Source: Paulinella micropora (taxonomy: Eukaryota > Cercozoa > Imbricatea > Euglyphida). Taken from it: a DNA stretch of 28,250 nt. Shown one piece after another: positions 27,148-28,250 of this stretch. A program made the translations under genes and the position numbers. The stretch spans positions 644,564-672,813 of the forward strand of contig BJOX01000140.1 of the NCBI GenBank assembly GCA_009731375.1, read 5' to 3'. The notes beneath the pieces were generated by a model. It made no database searches, was not told the origin of the DNA, and saw only the letters and a list, made by a program, of their open reading frames with translations. Numbering within the stretch: position 1 is the first letter of the stretch; each line of letters opens with the position of its first letter.

Positions 27148-27984
27148 CTATCCATCTATCTATCTATCCATCTATCTATCTATCTATCTATCTANNNNNN
27201 NNNNNNNNNNNNNNNNNNNNNNNNNNNNNNNNNNNNNNNNNNNNNNNNNNNNNNNNNNNNNNNNNNNNNNNNNNNNNNNNNNNNNNNNNNNNNNNNNNNN
27301 NNNNNNNNNNNNNNNNNNNNNNNNNNNNNNNNNNNNNNNNNNNNNNNNNNNNNNNNNNNNNNNNNNNNNNNNNNNNNNNNNNNNNNNNNNNNNNNNNNNN
27401 NNNNNNNNNNNNNNNNNNNNNNNNNNNNNNNNNNNNNNNNNNNNNNNNNNNNNNNNNNNNNNNNNNNNNNNNNNNNNNNNNNNNNNNNNNNNNNNNNNNN
27501 NNNNNNNNNNNNNNNNNNNNNNNNNNNNNNNNNNNNNNNNNNNNNNNNNNNNNNNNNNNNNNNNNNNNNNNNNNNNNNNNNNNNNNNNNNNNNNNNNNNN
27601 NNNNNNNNNNNNNNNNNNNNNNNNNNNNNNNNNNNNNNNNNNNNNNNNNNNNNNNNNNNNNNNNNNNNNNNNNNNNNNNNNNNNNNNNNNNNNNNNNNNN
27701 NNNNNNNNNNNNNNNNNNNNNNNNNNNNNNNNNNNNNNNNNNNNNNNNNNNNNNNNNNNNNNNNNNNNNNNNNNNNNNNNNNNNNNNNNNNNNNNNNNNN
27801 NNNNNNNNNNNNNNNNNNNNNNNNNNNNNNNNNNNNNNNNNNNNNNNNNNNNNNNNNNNNNNNNNNNNNNNNNNNNNNNNNNNNNNNNNNNNNNNNNNNN
27901 NNNNNNNNNNNNNNNNNNNNNNNNNNNNGTTCTGAGCAAGGTCCATCTATCTATCTATCCATCCGTCCATCTATCTATCTATCT
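27057..27984. repeat. (CTAT)n tract with 734-N gap
   Basis: CTAT units, a gap at 27195-27928, then GTTCTGAGCAAGGTC and more CTAT/CATC units up to 27984. The content of the gap is unknown. Confidence 0.9.
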
Positions 27985-28250
27985 GTTGTCTGGTCACTGT
28001 CTACCAAGATATGTATTCTGATCGAGCTAACGTGCCCGGTCGAGGAAAACATCCTTGACGCACGAGCCTACAAGACCAACCGATACAACAAGCTCAAATC
28101 TCAAATCGAGGACAACGGATGGACCTGCCACCTTCGACCAATCGAATGCGGGGCTCGCGGCATGGTATCGTTCTCTGTTCATCGATGTTTCCGCGCCTTG
28201 GGTTTTTCCCATCCCCAATCCAAATCCCTTTGCTTCAAGCTATCCTCCTG
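27985..28250 (+). CDS. C-terminal part of a retroelement polyprotein (partial)
   Basis: The + frame runs open to the window edge and reads VVWSLSTKICILIELTCPVE, then a helical segment rich in Lys/Arg/Tyr (YKTNRYNKLKSQIEDNGW), then RPIECGARGMVSFSVHRCFR. The pattern IELT.P.E.N.........K...Y..L......GW......IE.G.RG is a conserved C-terminal segment I know from reverse-transcriptase proteins of non-LTR-type elements in animal genomes. Its function is not settled (a nuclease-like fold has been proposed). The frame starts directly against CTAT repeats, so the rest of the ORF is missing or lies beyond the gap. No stop is reached. Confidence 0.6.

Noticed and set aside
28027-28218. Minus-strand 63-codon ORF at the right edge
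   Set aside because: Shadow of the + frame with the conserved retroelement C-terminal pattern.

Overview
The window is eukaryotic nuclear DNA. It has spliceosomal exon/intron structure, no operons, collagen-like, RING-finger and leucine-rich-repeat (LRR) coding sequence, a Ty3/gypsy-type retroelement, TTAGGG-type repeats and a very high microsatellite load. Recognisable introns are short (about 55-180 nt). A perfect TGCGCATGCGCA (NRF-1-type) site and a retroelement C-terminal segment of a kind I associate with animal genomes lean towards an early-branching or invertebrate animal, but a repeat-rich protist is not excluded. I do not assign a species.

Layout. Bases 1-3000 are mostly CT/GA and GATA/GGTA-family repeats, with one copy of a dispersed element (B1). 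Bases 3045-5003 hold LRR coding exons. One + strand LRR exon lies near 3100. Then between 3732 and 5003 two LRR exon series lie on opposite strands and are interleaved, each series' exons sitting inside the other's introns. Exon pairs meet tail to tail at a GGTACC palindrome that carries both splice donors. They diverge head to head at a GCTACC...GGTAGC hairpin. Bases 5631-7217 (+) encode a poly-serine/coiled-coil/RING protein with frame breaks. Bases 7891-8954 (-) encode an SR-rich, collagen-like protein. Bases 9040-10290 are ACAT/ATGT repeats.

Bases about 11270-19038 (-) are a Ty3/gypsy-like retroelement. Gag is broken in two places. It is followed in the same frame by a UGA-CUAG stop, which matches the known leaky-stop motif, then a complete pol (protease, RT, RNase H, integrase with D,D35E). 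Three further ORFs of unknown function follow. I found no LTRs.

Bases 20590-28250 are mainly GAAA, TTG and GATA/GGTA repeats. Embedded in them are non-coding element fragments (B2, B3, an inverted pair X/X'), a 315-bp composite tandem repeat, an interstitial TTAGGG tract bordered by a repeated 35-bp sequence and, at the right edge, a partial retroelement CDS.

The recurring theme is inversion. The LRR exons, several microsatellites (CTAT to GATA, ACAT to ATGT) and the X/X' sequences all occur as head-to-head or tail-to-tail pairs. The most unusual structure is the interleaved LRR array; its functional reading is an inference.
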